In this document: positions 1 to 9,277 of the stretch, one piece after another
Position numbering within the stretch: position 1 is the stretch's first letter
Layout of the letters: every line of letters starts with the position of its first letter
DNA from: Pseudomonas putida
Lineage (GTDB): Bacteria > Pseudomonadota > Gammaproteobacteria > Pseudomonadales > Pseudomonadaceae
DNA length: 64,000 nt
Reading direction: 5' to 3'
NCBI RefSeq assembly: GCF_025905425.1
Contig: NZ_CP109603.1
Span: 1,214,001 to 1,278,000, forward strand
Program-made: the position numbers and the translations under genes
Notes under the pieces: generated by a model
What the model was told of the DNA's origin: nothing
The model's input: only the letters and a program-made list of their open reading frames with translations
The model's database searches: none

Positions 1-1362
1 AGCTATGCCCACCGGCACGGCATGCCGCGCACCCTCTGCCAGCGCCATTACACAGGCGCGAAGGGTAGCCCTGCCGCCTTGCACGAAGACGCAGGCGAGG
101 GCAAGTGCGGCGATCACCAGCAGGATGACGCCGATACCCATGCGGAAAAAGCCGGAGCACAGTAGCCCCAATGCGACCCAAAAGGCCGCGCGTAGCCAGG
201 TGCCCTGAGCGCGCAGGATGATGGCCGAACCAAGGATGACGATAGCCGTCAGGGCCAGGCCAACCATGCCTGAATAAAGGGGCGTACGCCCCGAGAACAG
301 CAGCGCGACCAATATCACCAGCGGCACGAGCAGGAACCAGCGTTGGCGCAACGCGTCCCAGGCACTGGGGCATTCTTCGCGGGGCAGGCCATGCAGGTGG
401 CTGCGTTTTGCCTCCAGATGAACCATCCAGTAAACCGAGCCGAAGTACAGCAAGGCAGGAATCAGCGCAGCTTTGGCCACTTCGGCGTAGGGCACGTTGA
501 TGGTTTCCGCCATGATGAAGGCGACCGCACCCATGACCGGTGGCATCAGTTGGCTGCCCATGCTGGCAGTCGCTTCGACGCCCCCGGCAAATGCCGGCTT
601 GTAGCCAAATCGTTTCATCAACGGAATGGTGAACTGTCCCGTAGTCACCACGTTGGCTACCCCGGAACCGGTAATAGTCCCCATCAGCGCCGAGGAAAAT
701 ACCGCGACTTTTGCCGGGCCACCACTACGGTGGCCAAACAGGCCCATGGCAAAGTCGGTGAACAGACGGATCATGCCCGCCTGCTCAAGAAAGGCACCGA
801 AGAGGATAAACAGGTAAATATAGGTGGCCGATACATAGGTAGGGGTGCCATACAGCCCCTCTGTGCCGAAGGCCAGTTGGTTGACGATCTGGTCAAGGCC
901 GTAACCTCGATGTGCAAGGTCACCGGGCAGGTGCTGGCCTAGCAGTCCGTAGGCCAGAAACAGCGCGCAGATCAACGGAAGCGCAACGCCCATGACTCTT
1001 CGTGCGGCCTCGAAAACCAAGCCGATCAGTAATAGACCGACGATCAGATCGCCGGTGGTCAGCTCGCCTGAGCGCTGGATCAGGTCGCCTTCGAAGTACC
1101 ACTGGTAGACGGCCGTCGCCATTCCCGCAATCCCCAACAGCCAGGCAAGCGGTTGCCAAGGCCGGTGGTGACCGACTACCGGGTAGCTCAGGAACACGAC
1201 CAACAGCAGGAAGCCCACATGCACCGCTCGCAATACCTGGGTGGAGATGAGCGGGAAGGCCGCCGTGGCAACCTGAAAGATTGAGAACGCCAATGCCACC
1301 GCGAACAGGGTTGCGGGCCAGCGGTCGGTACTGACGTGAAGGCCGTGTGATACTTCGCTCAT
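1..1362 (-). CDS. TRAP transporter fused permease (DctQM-like), partial
   Basis: Inner-membrane permease of a TAXI-type TRAP transporter, which imports organic acids using an ion gradient. The minus-strand frame starts at ATG 1362 (MSEVSHGLHVSTDRW) and stays open for 454 codons to the window edge, so the C-terminus is missing. It is rich in hydrophobic helices. The stretch around 'GTITGSGVANVVTTGQFTIP' followed by 'GGVEATASMGSQLMPP' is typical of the DctM-like domain of 4TM/12TM fused TRAP permeases. A ribosome site (GGTGGGAG) precedes the start. The gene begins 27 bases after the stop of the solute-binding gene, so the two form an operon. The substrate cannot be told from sequence. Confidence 0.88.
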   Translation of the reverse strand, partial: MSEVSHGLHVSTDRWPATLFAVALAFSIFQVATAAFPLISTQVLRAVHVGFLLLVVFLSYPVVGHHRPWQPLAWLLGIAGMATAVYQWYFEGDLIQRSGELTTGDLIVGLLLIGLVFEAARRVMGVALPLICALFLAYGLLGQHLPGDLAHRGYGLDQIVNQLAFGTEGLYGTPTYVSATYIYLFILFGAFLEQAGMIRLFTDFAMGLFGHRSGGPAKVAVFSSALMGTITGSGVANVVTTGQFTIPLMKRFGYKPAFAGGVEATASMGSQLMPPVMGAVAFIMAETINVPYAEVAKAALIPALLYFGSVYWMVHLEAKRSHLHGLPREECPSAWDALRQRWFLLVPLVILVALLFSGRTPLYSGMVGLALTAIVILGSAIILRAQGTWLRAAFWVALGLLCSGFFRMGIGVILLVIAALALACVFVQGGRATLRACVMALAEGARHAVPVGIA

Positions 1363-1389
1363 GGAGTGCTCCCACCTAGCGAGAAAGGT

Positions 1390-2340
1390 TCAGGGGAGCA
1401 GGTTCTTCTCTTTGAAATAGCGTTCCGCGCCAGGGTGGAGCGGGATCGGCAAATGCTTGGCTGCATTTTCAGCCTCGATATCTTTCGCTGCCGCATGAGA
1501 TGTGACCAGGCGAGGCAGATTCTCGAAGATCGATTTGGTCATCTGATAAGCCAGGTCGTCACTCAGGTCCGCCCGGGTCACCAGAATGTTGGTGATCGCT
1601 ACCGTGGGCACTTCGGTTCCTTGGCCGTCATAGGAGTTGGCAGGAATAGTGGCCGGTTGATAGGCAGAATTGCCGATTTTATTCACGACGTCGGCCGGGA
1701 TAGGCACGAACACCACCGGCAGTGTCGCCGCCAGGTCACGAATGGCGGCCTGGCCCAGGCCCGAAGACTGCAGAGTGGCATCCAACTGACGATTCTTGAT
1801 CAGCTCGACAGACTCTGCGTAAGGCAGGTATTCGACTTTCCCCATATCCTGATAGGTCAGGCCTGCTGCCTTGAAGATGGCCCGTGCGTTGAGCTCTGTG
1901 CCCGATTTAGGTGCTCCGACCGAAATGCGCTTGCCCTTGAGGTCTTCGAGCGCCTTGATCCCGGATTCCTGGCTGGCGACGATCTGGATGTAATTGGGGT
2001 ACGTTCCGGCGATTGCCCGGAGTTTTTTCAGCGGGGCCTTGAAGCCCGCTTCTGCATCACCTTTCCAGGCATCCGCCACGGAGTCGGCCAGAGCAAACGC
2101 CAGTTCCCCGCGGCCAGCTTGCAGCAGGTTGAGATTTTCTACCGACGCCTTGGTGGCCTGTACCGTGGTCTTGCTGCCTTCGATCTCATGGCTATAGACC
2201 TGTGAGATACCGACGCCGACGGGATAATAGACCCCGCTGGTTCCCCCTGTAAGGATGTTGATGAAGGTGGGGGCAGCCTGGGCCGTAGCACTGGCTGCGA
2301 ATACAGTGCTGATCAATGCCAAACGAAGTGCTCGTTTCAT
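1390..2340 (-). CDS. TAXI family TRAP transporter solute-binding protein
   Basis: Periplasmic binding protein of 316 residues for the adjacent TRAP permease. A signal peptide (MKRALRLALISTVFAASATAQA, cut near residue 22) precedes 'INILTGGTSGVYYPVG', the signature N-terminus of the TAXI (TIGR02122) family. The length is normal for the family. It is first in the operon, with the permease 27 bases downstream. TAXI proteins usually pair with fused permeases, as here. The ligand is unknown; characterised relatives bind carboxylates such as glutamate or 2-oxoglutarate. Confidence 0.92.
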   Translation of the reverse strand: MKRALRLALISTVFAASATAQAAPTFINILTGGTSGVYYPVGVGISQVYSHEIEGSKTTVQATKASVENLNLLQAGRGELAFALADSVADAWKGDAEAGFKAPLKKLRAIAGTYPNYIQIVASQESGIKALEDLKGKRISVGAPKSGTELNARAIFKAAGLTYQDMGKVEYLPYAESVELIKNRQLDATLQSSGLGQAAIRDLAATLPVVFVPIPADVVNKIGNSAYQPATIPANSYDGQGTEVPTVAITNILVTRADLSDDLAYQMTKSIFENLPRLVTSHAAAKDIEAENAAKHLPIPLHPGAERYFKEKNLLP

Positions 2341-2634
2341 GGCGATGTTCTCCAGTTATTGTTTTTATCCTGCGCATAAACCTAGAACGAATCTGTCGTG
2401 CTTGCCCATTTTTGTCCTTGAGCCCGTCGCTGTACGTGGCCGCAACCGCCAGAACGCAGGCGCCACGAGTACCAACACTGTGAGGAGTTCGAGCCATCGC
2501 TTTGCCTGAGCAGGTCGATACCTCGGTAGAGCAGCGCGCTAGCCACCGTTATGGGCTAGGCTGATGGGCAGATTCATTGACAGAAGGCACAACCTGATCG
2601 CGTTTACAGCGTGGGCTGCGAGGAGGAGGAACGG

Positions 2635-3915
2635 ATGATGGCGCGCTGGCGTTGGCTCGCGGTTCGAGTCACAAAGCGGCTCTGGTTCCGGGCGACTTTG
2701 TTTTCGCTGCTCGGCGTGGCTACAGCCTTGATCGCGGTGGTGTTGAAAGACTTCATTCCGGCGTCCTTACCCGCTCGGATAGGCGCGGACGCTGTCGACA
2801 AGATCCTCGGCATCATAGCCTCCAGCATGCTGGCGGTGACGACCTTTTCTCTGAGTACCATGGTGGCGGCATATGGTGCGGCCAGCACGGGGGTGACACC
2901 TCGTGCCACGACGCTGGTGATGGAGGATACGACCACGCACAATGCGTTGGCCACTTTTATCGGCTCGTTCCTGTTCAGCCTTGTCGGGCTGATTGCTTTG
3001 AGTACGGGAGCCTATGGAGATCAAGGGCGGGTGTTGCTGTTTGCGGTTACGATAGCAGTTGTCATCCTGATAGTTTATACCTTGCTGCGCTGGATCGATC
3101 ACCTCTCCAGGCTCGGGCGGGTAGGTGAAACTATCGACCGCGTAGAACTGGCTGCGATAGAGGCTATCGAGCATCGGGCCAAATGGCCCTACCTGGGCGG
3201 CTCTGCATATCCGGAAGGCATGGTTTTCCCTCCTTCTGCCCTGCGTTTGGTGAGTCATCGAACCGGTTACGTTCAGCATATGGACGTGGAGGCGTTGGCA
3301 GCCATCACTCATCGGCACCCCGTTCAGATCTATATGGATGTGTTGCCTGGCTCATTCGTCCACCCTGGAGCGCCGCTTGCCACCGTCGTGGCGCAACCCG
3401 GGCAGGACGTACGATCGGTGGCGGCCGTCGAGCATGACGTACATGCAGCCATCACGGTGGGTACCCGTCGGACGTTCGAACATGACCCGCGCTTCGGGTT
3501 GTCAGTGCTGTCCGAGATCGCTTCCAGAGCGTTGTCGCCTGCAGTCAACGATCCCGGCACTGCGATCGATGTCATCGGTAGAGGTGTCAGGTGCTTGTCG
3601 CACTGGGGGCGGCCTCATGCTTTGACGCCGTCGCATGAAGCCTGTGCCCACATTTATCTGCACGGCATTGTGGTTGATGATTTGTTCGATGATTTCTTTG
3701 GACCGATCGCTCGAGACGGGGCGGTGCTGCGAGAGGTGAATATACGGCTGCTCAAGGCGTTGCTGAGCCTGGCTCAAATTAACCCGCAGCTATTCGAAGG
3801 CAGTGCGAGAAGGCATGCAGAGCGGTTGCTCAAACTTGCCCACGCCGCGCTTGTACTTGAAATGGATAAGGAGCAATTGGTAAAAATGGCTGAACCGCTT
3901 CGTAACGATTGTTAG
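2635..3915 (+). CDS. DUF2254 family membrane protein
   Basis: Predicted inner-membrane protein of 426 residues with no firm function. The start is set at ATG 2635 because AGGAGGAGG at 2621-2629 sits five bases upstream; the frame itself opens earlier, at GTG 2611. The first 140 residues hold about four hydrophobic segments, including 'FRATLFSLLGVATALIAVVL' and 'VLLFAVTIAVVILIVYTLL'. The rest is soluble and includes 'SEIASRALSPAVNDPGTAIDV', a conserved patch of DUF2254 proteins. It is divergent from the TRAP operon and convergent with the ICE remnant, whose last gene ends only 74 bases past this stop. Confidence 0.87.
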   Translation: MMARWRWLAVRVTKRLWFRATLFSLLGVATALIAVVLKDFIPASLPARIGADAVDKILGIIASSMLAVTTFSLSTMVAAYGAASTGVTPRATTLVMEDTTTHNALATFIGSFLFSLVGLIALSTGAYGDQGRVLLFAVTIAVVILIVYTLLRWIDHLSRLGRVGETIDRVELAAIEAIEHRAKWPYLGGSAYPEGMVFPPSALRLVSHRTGYVQHMDVEALAAITHRHPVQIYMDVLPGSFVHPGAPLATVVAQPGQDVRSVAAVEHDVHAAITVGTRRTFEHDPRFGLSVLSEIASRALSPAVNDPGTAIDVIGRGVRCLSHWGRPHALTPSHEACAHIYLHGIVVDDLFDDFFGPIARDGAVLREVNIRLLKALLSLAQINPQLFEGSARRHAERLLKLAHAALVLEMDKEQLVKMAEPLRNDC

Positions 3916-3988
3916 CCCGACCTCCGGAAGTTTGTCGGAGAATTTGTCTTACCGAGGCACTAGCTGGTCGCGATTTCTCACCCAGTCA

Positions 3989-4717
3989 TTACAAATACTT
4001 TTTGAATGTGGCAGCTGTGATCGCCACCATAATGCCGAGCACTGCTGCGCAAGGAAGTAGTACCCAATTTGGATTCAAGGACCAAGGTAGCGTCAGGTAA
4101 ATTACCCAAGGGCTGACCATCAGCGGCAACAATGTTCGCTTGGCTCGGTGATAGACAAAGCTGCTCTCCCTGTCCGCCCCGAACTTGCGCAGGTCGCGGC
4201 GCATCAGCCCGTCGACCACGCCGGTGAGCGCCGCAAGCAAAAACAAGGGCGTGGCCAGAGATAGAACGGCCAAGCGCACCACGAACGTGAAGAGCGTGAA
4301 CAGGGCTGCCAGCAAGTAGTCCTGGCCTGCGACGTACGCTTGAGCGAGCTGTCCTTGCAGCGTCGCCTTGCGACTGAGCAGCTTCAGGTGATTATCGGAT
4401 TGCTCCCAGCCGGAGCGGACCACAACCCAATCGTTGAGGCGCTCAAGGATTTTCGCTGTCGCTTGCGCCGGCTCCTGCACCAGCAGTGAGCTCCTGAAGT
4501 GATTGCTGAGCCATCCGAGCTCACTTAGCCACATGGTATGGCTGTGATGCCAGCCTTCTTCTGGCCAGAACCAAAGCATTCCCACGAACTCTAGTACGAT
4601 AGAAAACAGCAGCGAGGCGAACAGCAGGCCGAGCAACCGCAGGAAGAGATCGAGCGCCCCGACTATGAGACCCGGTCGTCGTTGTGACGGAGGTGGATTG
4701 CTTGGGGTGCTAGGCAT
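3989..4717 (-). CDS. TIGR03747 family ICE membrane protein
   Basis: Integral membrane protein (242 residues) of the PFL_4697/TIGR03747 family, found next to TraD in integrative and conjugative elements. The frame is open further upstream, but ATG 4717 has GTGGAG seven bases ahead and gives the family's usual N-terminus (MPSTPSNPPPSQRRPG). A long hydrophobic segment lies at about residues 17-50, with others near 'AALFTLFTFVVRLAVLSLAT' and at the C-terminus. It probably assists the coupling protein in conjugation. This is the last recognisable ICE gene on the left; the secretion genes that normally follow are missing. Confidence 0.83.
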   Translation of the reverse strand: MPSTPSNPPPSQRRPGLIVGALDLFLRLLGLLFASLLFSIVLEFVGMLWFWPEEGWHHSHTMWLSELGWLSNHFRSSLLVQEPAQATAKILERLNDWVVVRSGWEQSDNHLKLLSRKATLQGQLAQAYVAGQDYLLAALFTLFTFVVRLAVLSLATPLFLLAALTGVVDGLMRRDLRKFGADRESSFVYHRAKRTLLPLMVSPWVIYLTLPWSLNPNWVLLPCAAVLGIMVAITAATFKKYL

Positions 4718-4751
4718 TAAAACTCCACTGTGTTCGCCGGCTGACCGATAC

Positions 4752-6878
4752 TCACGGGTCGGGTTTACGCCCCGGTGGCGGCATCTCAGGATCAAAGTCG
4801 ACCGTAGGCGCACCGCCGGCACTGCTCCACCAGCTCCCCGCATTGGCGTTGTAGGACTCACGCATACGCGCGGCCAGGGCCTGCAGATCCGCCGGCATCG
4901 CATCGTCGCTGGCTGATTTGGGCAGCGGCATTCGCACTTTCCACAGTTGCCCGCCTTCCTGGAACGAAAACATCTGGCCTTTCGGCAGGGCAATGATGTG
5001 CGCCGGCTCGATCAGTGGCACGGCCGTGGTGGTGACCCGGTCCTGCGAGGACGATGTGAAGTCGGTACGGGCATCGGGATCCGCCGTGTCGGTTGCGCCG
5101 GAGACCAGGGTGCGCGTCTGCACGTTGACCTTCGGCAACTGATTGGTCAGCAGTTCGGCAGTCGCAGTTTCTCGTACGCGCAGCATCTGCAGGGTGTTGA
5201 AGTTGCCGATGACCTGGCCGGCCTTGGCCCGACTGCCGATGCGCGCCTCGATATCGCTCAAGGTCTGGGTGTAGGCGGTGACCTGGATACCGGCACCGCC
5301 GCCCTTATTGATCAGCGGGATGAACTCATCGCCCATCAGCTCGTTGAATTCGTCGGCGTGTAGGTTAATGGGCACCTTGTCGGCCGCGCTGGAGGAGGCC
5401 GGCAGACCGTGGTCGATGCCGTGCTTGTAGATGTGCCCGGCGACGGAGACTAGGTCGGCAAACATCGAGTTGCCGACTGCGGCAGCGACCTCGGCATCGG
5501 ACAGTGCATCCAGACCGACATAGACGATGCCGCGTTTGCGGATGACCTGCAGCCAGTCGAAGATTGGCCGAGGATCGTTCGGGTCGGAATAGTTAGGGGC
5601 CAGCAGTTGCGCCGTCTTGCCACTGGTGAGCTTTTCCAGCAACGGCAGCAGCGAAGCGACGATCTTGTCGAAGTAGGTGCGATCGTAGCGTACCGCCGAG
5701 CGCAGGCCATCCATGACCGGGTCGAAGAGACGCTTGGCGGTCAGGTACTGCTCGATGGCGACCACGCGTTTCTCGCGGCCGATCATATGTCGCGGCACGT
5801 TCTTTTCGTTGAGGCGAGCTTCGAGACCAGCAATGGTCTCCCACGCCTGCGGGTCATGCCGGGCGAAGAAGTGCTGGGCGTATTCGATGAACAGCGCGTC
5901 GATGTTTACCACGTGGCGCTGGATCTGCAGGTAGTCCGGGCGCCGGCCGAGCTCGATCAGGGCCCGGGCGATGATGTTGACGAAGCGCCAGGCGAACTCG
6001 CGAAACGCCGCTGAGTTGCCTTCACCGCTCAGTTGGCCAGCAATCCGAGTGGCGACTTCCGAGATGCGGCCGAAACGGCCGATGGCGTTGTAGCGTGCGG
6101 AAATCTCAGGCCAGCCTAAGTGAAAAACGTAAAATTCGTTCTCGCGACCAGATCGTTTAGCTTCTACGTACATGCTTGTAAGCAGCTCGGCATCGCCCTT
6201 GGGATCGAAGACGATTACCACTTCCTTGCTAGGTCGGTGGATATCCTGAGTGATGTAAACTTGGGCCACACGCGTCTTGCCCACCCGGGTGGTGCCCAGG
6301 ACCAGGGTATGGCCTACGCGTTCGGTCAATGGTAGAGAGACCTCTCGCTCGTTGGGCTCGACGCCATGCAGCAGCGGTGAGCCGCCCACGGGCGGCAGCG
6401 GTCGTACCGGGTTGAGCGGGCTGTCCCAGGCGGTCACGCGCGGCAGGAGGGAGAGCCCTGGCGGCGCTTTTTCCAGGACGTGCTCCAGGCGCCGGGCCCA
6501 CTGGTAGGCCGCTGATTGATTGACGTAGCGGGCAAGCGCGGGATCCTGCGCTTCGAGCAAGCGCTGGGTGTGCAGGCGGCTCCAGCGAAAACCACGACCC
6601 ATGAACAGGCGCTTGCTGCTGACCGGGATCTGTCGGCTGGTCAGCGAGTAGCGGGGCAGGCGGCGGATGTTGCGCCGATAGCGCAGGACAATGCGGGCTT
6701 CATTGAGCCGCTTGAGACCGAAGGCGGTGTAGGCCAGGGCCATGCCGGCACCGACCTCTGGCGACAGCGCTACGGCCCAGGGCGAATGCAGGCACAGCGC
6801 GCCGGCACCGGCACAGATGCCCACGGTGTACAGCTCCACTGCCGGACGCAACAGGGATTCCATCGCATGATCACCCAT
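4752..6878 (-). CDS. traD: Conjugative coupling protein TraD (TIGR03743-like)
   Basis: Type IV coupling ATPase (708 residues) that hands relaxase-bound DNA to the conjugation channel at the inner membrane. A Walker A motif (GTTRVGKT) lies at about residues 195-202 and Walker B (VIVFDPKGD) at about 221-229. An N-terminal hydrophobic region (residues 15-55) anchors it. The C-terminal half keeps 'ADEFNELMGDEFIPLINKGGGAG', typical of the SXT/PFGI TraD group. GAGGT precedes ATG 6878. It lies between TIGR03765 (9 bases upstream) and TIGR03747 (34 bases downstream), the conserved ICE order. It looks intact, but its relaxase and secretion partners are not in this window. Confidence 0.93.
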   Translation of the reverse strand: MGDHAMESLLRPAVELYTVGICAGAGALCLHSPWAVALSPEVGAGMALAYTAFGLKRLNEARIVLRYRRNIRRLPRYSLTSRQIPVSSKRLFMGRGFRWSRLHTQRLLEAQDPALARYVNQSAAYQWARRLEHVLEKAPPGLSLLPRVTAWDSPLNPVRPLPPVGGSPLLHGVEPNEREVSLPLTERVGHTLVLGTTRVGKTRVAQVYITQDIHRPSKEVVIVFDPKGDAELLTSMYVEAKRSGRENEFYVFHLGWPEISARYNAIGRFGRISEVATRIAGQLSGEGNSAAFREFAWRFVNIIARALIELGRRPDYLQIQRHVVNIDALFIEYAQHFFARHDPQAWETIAGLEARLNEKNVPRHMIGREKRVVAIEQYLTAKRLFDPVMDGLRSAVRYDRTYFDKIVASLLPLLEKLTSGKTAQLLAPNYSDPNDPRPIFDWLQVIRKRGIVYVGLDALSDAEVAAAVGNSMFADLVSVAGHIYKHGIDHGLPASSSAADKVPINLHADEFNELMGDEFIPLINKGGGAGIQVTAYTQTLSDIEARIGSRAKAGQVIGNFNTLQMLRVRETATAELLTNQLPKVNVQTRTLVSGATDTADPDARTDFTSSSQDRVTTTAVPLIEPAHIIALPKGQMFSFQEGGQLWKVRMPLPKSASDDAMPADLQALAARMRESYNANAGSWWSSAGGAPTVDFDPEMPPPGRKPDP

Positions 6879-6887
6879 GGCGGTACC

Positions 6888-7349
6888 TCACTGTTCCAGG
6901 CCGGTCGGTGTGATCAGTACCGGGTAGTGCTCCAGCTGCAGTCGTTCGGCAATGTCGTCGCCACTGACCGGCCAGATGGCCAAACCAGGCGCTATCGCCT
7001 GGATGCGCTGCAGCGCCGCCGCATCGGCGACCTCAACGGCCAGGCCGTTGGCGCCCAACCGCTTCAGTGCTGGCGCGTGCTGCGCCAGCCAGGCCAGCGA
7101 AGCGGCGTCCGCGCCAACCAGGAACAGCGGGGCCATGCCTGGCAGGTCCAGCGCTCTGCGTGGCACCTCACCCGGCGTGAGGCGCGCGCTGCGCACCGGC
7201 AGCACCCAGTTCAGTGTGCGTGGGTCGGGTCGTTCGACCGGCGCGGCCGCTTCGGTGGCCAGGGCAGGGGGCGTCGGCACAAGCCATACCCCGGCGGCCA
7301 ACGACCCAACCAGCCCGCAGATCAGTGCGCCCTGGGGAACGTCAATCAT
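6888..7349 (-). CDS. TIGR03765 family ICE protein (PFL_4695-like)
   Basis: Small exported protein (153 residues) of integrative elements, TIGR03765/PFL_4695 family, with no known biochemical role. A hydrophobic N-terminus (ALICGLVGSLAAGVWLV) looks like a signal peptide or anchor. The end 'LAIWPVSGDDIAERLQLEHYPVLITPTGLEQ' is the conserved family core and resembles the TrbC/TraW-type fold of conjugation proteins. Its ATG overlaps the stop of the transglycosylase gene by four bases (ATGA), so the two are translationally coupled. TraD follows 9 bases later. Confidence 0.87.
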   Translation of the reverse strand: MIDVPQGALICGLVGSLAAGVWLVPTPPALATEAAAPVERPDPRTLNWVLPVRSARLTPGEVPRRALDLPGMAPLFLVGADAASLAWLAQHAPALKRLGANGLAVEVADAAALQRIQAIAPGLAIWPVSGDDIAERLQLEHYPVLITPTGLEQ

Positions 7350-7900
7350 GAGCGTGGTCCTCCACGGCTGGACGTGGCGGCTTCAAGGCGTTGCCAGTGC
7401 TGGCTGAACTGCATGCGGTAGCGCGCCGCCGGGGCGCCACCCGCTGGCCGGTGGTAGCGGCCGGCGGCAATGATCCAGTCACCGACGTCGGCGTAGTGCG
7501 CGCGTAACAGGTCGGCGGTAACGGCGAGGTTGCTACGCGGATCGAGGGCATCGCAGGCGGTGGGGTAACGCTTCGGGTGGTAACCCAGGTTGGTTTGCCC
7601 TAGGCCGACATCGATGCGCTTGGGATCATGCCGGCTGAGCGCCACGGTGAGTGCGGTACAGGCCTGGTCACGGGTGGCGAAACGCTGCGGCGTGCCGGCC
7701 ACATTCAAGGTCCACGGCCAGGGGATGAGCTGCCCACGCAACGGCGTGCCGCTCTCCTGCTGGGCAATGGCGAACAGCACCGAGGCTGGGATGCCGGCCT
7801 GGGCGGCGGCCAACCGGTACGCCGGTGGAGGCAGGCCGCTTGCTTGGGCCGCCGTCACCCCCAGCAGGGCCAGGGCGAGGGTCAGTCGACGCGCTGCCAT
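7346..7900 (-). CDS. Lytic transglycosylase (SLT domain) of the ICE
   Basis: Periplasmic murein-cleaving enzyme (184 residues) that opens peptidoglycan for the conjugation machine. The start is set at ATG 7900, which has GGAAGG upstream and yields a signal peptide (MAARRLTLALALLGVTAAQA). The mature part shows the SLT pattern: catalytic glutamate in 'LFAIAQQESGTPL' and, later, 'IDVGLGQTNLGYHPKRYP' matching the G-x-G-Q-x-N box. It overlaps the TIGR03759 gene upstream by 19 bases and TIGR03765 downstream by 4, so it belongs to one operon. Confidence 0.88.
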   Translation of the reverse strand: MAARRLTLALALLGVTAAQASGLPPPAYRLAAAQAGIPASVLFAIAQQESGTPLRGQLIPWPWTLNVAGTPQRFATRDQACTALTVALSRHDPKRIDVGLGQTNLGYHPKRYPTACDALDPRSNLAVTADLLRAHYADVGDWIIAAGRYHRPAGGAPAARYRMQFSQHWQRLEAATSSRGGPRS

Positions 7901-8598
7901 GTCCCTTCCACCAGTTGAAAGCGCGCGGGCAGCGGGCGGCTGGCGCCCAGGGTGAACCAGCGGCCGCGGTCGTGATTGAGGGTGACTTGGCCGCTGCTGA
8001 CCTGGCCCGGGGTAATGCCCACCGTGTGCGCCCATCGCTGAATGCGCGCATCGTCGCCCTGGCTGCCCACCAGGTAGACGTCCAGATGGGCGCCCGTGCT
8101 CAACCATTGGCGGACGCTGGCGTCACAGGTCGAGCACGGGTCTTCCACAAACACCGCATAGCGCGGGTTGCTCGACGGGGAGACTGCATCGCTCAACCCC
8201 TGCACCGGCAGCAGTCCCGGGAACAGCCGCGCCCAGGCTGCGGTGTAGGCTTTTTCATAGGCCAGTTCGCGCTCGGCACGTTTGGCTTCGAGGCGTACCT
8301 GCAGCTCGGCGTAGCGCCGACGCTCTTGGTCCGAATCGGCTTCCACGCCCAGGGTGGTCAGCGGGTCGAGCTGCGGTGACCAGTAGTGGCGGGGACCGCT
8401 CTGCAGGCGCTCGAACTTGGCCCATTCGTCATCGGTCAGGCCCCAGGCCTTGGCCTGTGCTGCGGATCGCTCTAGCTGCAGCGGGGCCTGCTCGCTGGAC
8501 TGCTGCTCCGTTTCAACCGTGGCGGGCGCACTCCATCCCGATCCCGAGACCAGGTAGATGGGGAACAGGAGCAGCGAGAGAGTGATTAACCGGACCAT
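7882..8598 (-). CDS. TIGR03759 family ICE protein with CxxC motif
   Basis: Exported ICE protein (238 residues), TIGR03759 family, role unknown. ATG 8598 is preferred over GTG 8604 because GAGG sits five bases upstream of it. An N-terminal signal (LITLSLLLFPIYLVSGSGWS) is followed by a charged, probably helical middle and then 'VFVEDPCSTCDASVRQWL', a thioredoxin-like CxxC. The end (GVEITPG-like 'HTVGITPGQVSSGQVTLNHD') fits a thioredoxin-fold disulfide protein, which is my inference. It may act on disulfides of periplasmic conjugation proteins. Confidence 0.85.
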   Translation of the reverse strand: MVRLITLSLLLFPIYLVSGSGWSAPATVETEQQSSEQAPLQLERSAAQAKAWGLTDDEWAKFERLQSGPRHYWSPQLDPLTTLGVEADSDQERRRYAELQVRLEAKRAERELAYEKAYTAAWARLFPGLLPVQGLSDAVSPSSNPRYAVFVEDPCSTCDASVRQWLSTGAHLDVYLVGSQGDDARIQRWAHTVGITPGQVSSGQVTLNHDRGRWFTLGASRPLPARFQLVEGTWQRVD

Positions 8599-8608
8599 AT
8601 GCACCTCG

Positions 8609-9277
8609 TCACGGCAGGGGCAGCGAACGTTCGCCGAGGCCAGGCACCTGGAATACGGCCTGATTCCGGCGAATGGTCTTGAGCTGCCAGCCGTTCAAGC
8701 TGTCACCGGACTGCAGCAGGTGGACGGTCGACAGGGCATGCGCGCCGGCCGGTTGAGCCGAGACAAACCTAACCTCGCCACGGGTCTCGACACCCAGCAA
8801 GGTGAATGGCGGCGTCGGGGTTTGGGTTTTGGCGGCCGGTTTGGCAGAGGCTGCAGGCTTGGGTTGTGCGGATGGCGCAACGTGTCGAGCCACGAGGGCG
8901 TGGACGGCGGTTTCGGCGTTGCCCATTCGCTGTTCCAGCGCGGCCAGGTCAGCCTTGGTCGGACCCACAGGCACCGCTTCAATGGACGTGAGCGAAGCGC
9001 TCACCTCACCCAGCTGTTTGCTCAATGCCGCAAAGGTCGCGTCCTGCTGGCGCTGGTGCTCGCCCAGCGTTTTCACTTGCGGTGGAAGTGCCGCGACGGT
9101 GGCGCCGAGTGCATCGAGGTCCCGCCGCAGGGCCGGGGGTGGATCGGCTGGCGCATTATCAGCAGCGACCAGGAGCGCGGTCAGTTGTTGCTGGTGGTTG
9201 TAGGTCACGGCGGCCAGCACGGCGGCACCGAGGCACAGAGCCCCGAGCACCAGGGCCTGAAAGTGATGGACCTTCAT
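8609..9277 (-). CDS. ICE membrane-anchored coiled-coil protein, function unknown
   Basis: Protein of 222 residues from ATG 9277, which overlaps the stop of the TIGR03748 gene by four bases (ATGA). One N-terminal transmembrane helix (residues 6-25) is followed by a heptad-rich region (about 30-125), a Pro/Ala/Lys linker (about 135-155) and a C-terminal domain 'TLLGVETRGEVRFVS...GDSLNGWQLKTIRRNQAVFQ'. That end resembles the PilP/SPOR-like sensors of secretin assemblies, which bridge the inner membrane and a secretin. This is inference; I do not recognise a named family. Its position between the PilL-like lipoprotein and TIGR03759 supports a conjugation-apparatus role. Confidence 0.72.
   Translation of the reverse strand: MKVHHFQALVLGALCLGAAVLAAVTYNHQQQLTALLVAADNAPADPPPALRRDLDALGATVAALPPQVKTLGEHQRQQDATFAALSKQLGEVSASLTSIEAVPVGPTKADLAALEQRMGNAETAVHALVARHVAPSAQPKPAASAKPAAKTQTPTPPFTLLGVETRGEVRFVSAQPAGAHALSTVHLLQSGDSLNGWQLKTIRRNQAVFQVPGLGERSLPLP

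Noticed and set aside
343..942. Long plus-strand frame of 199 codons
   Set aside because: It is antisense to the TRAP permease, which has clear family motifs in the minus frame.
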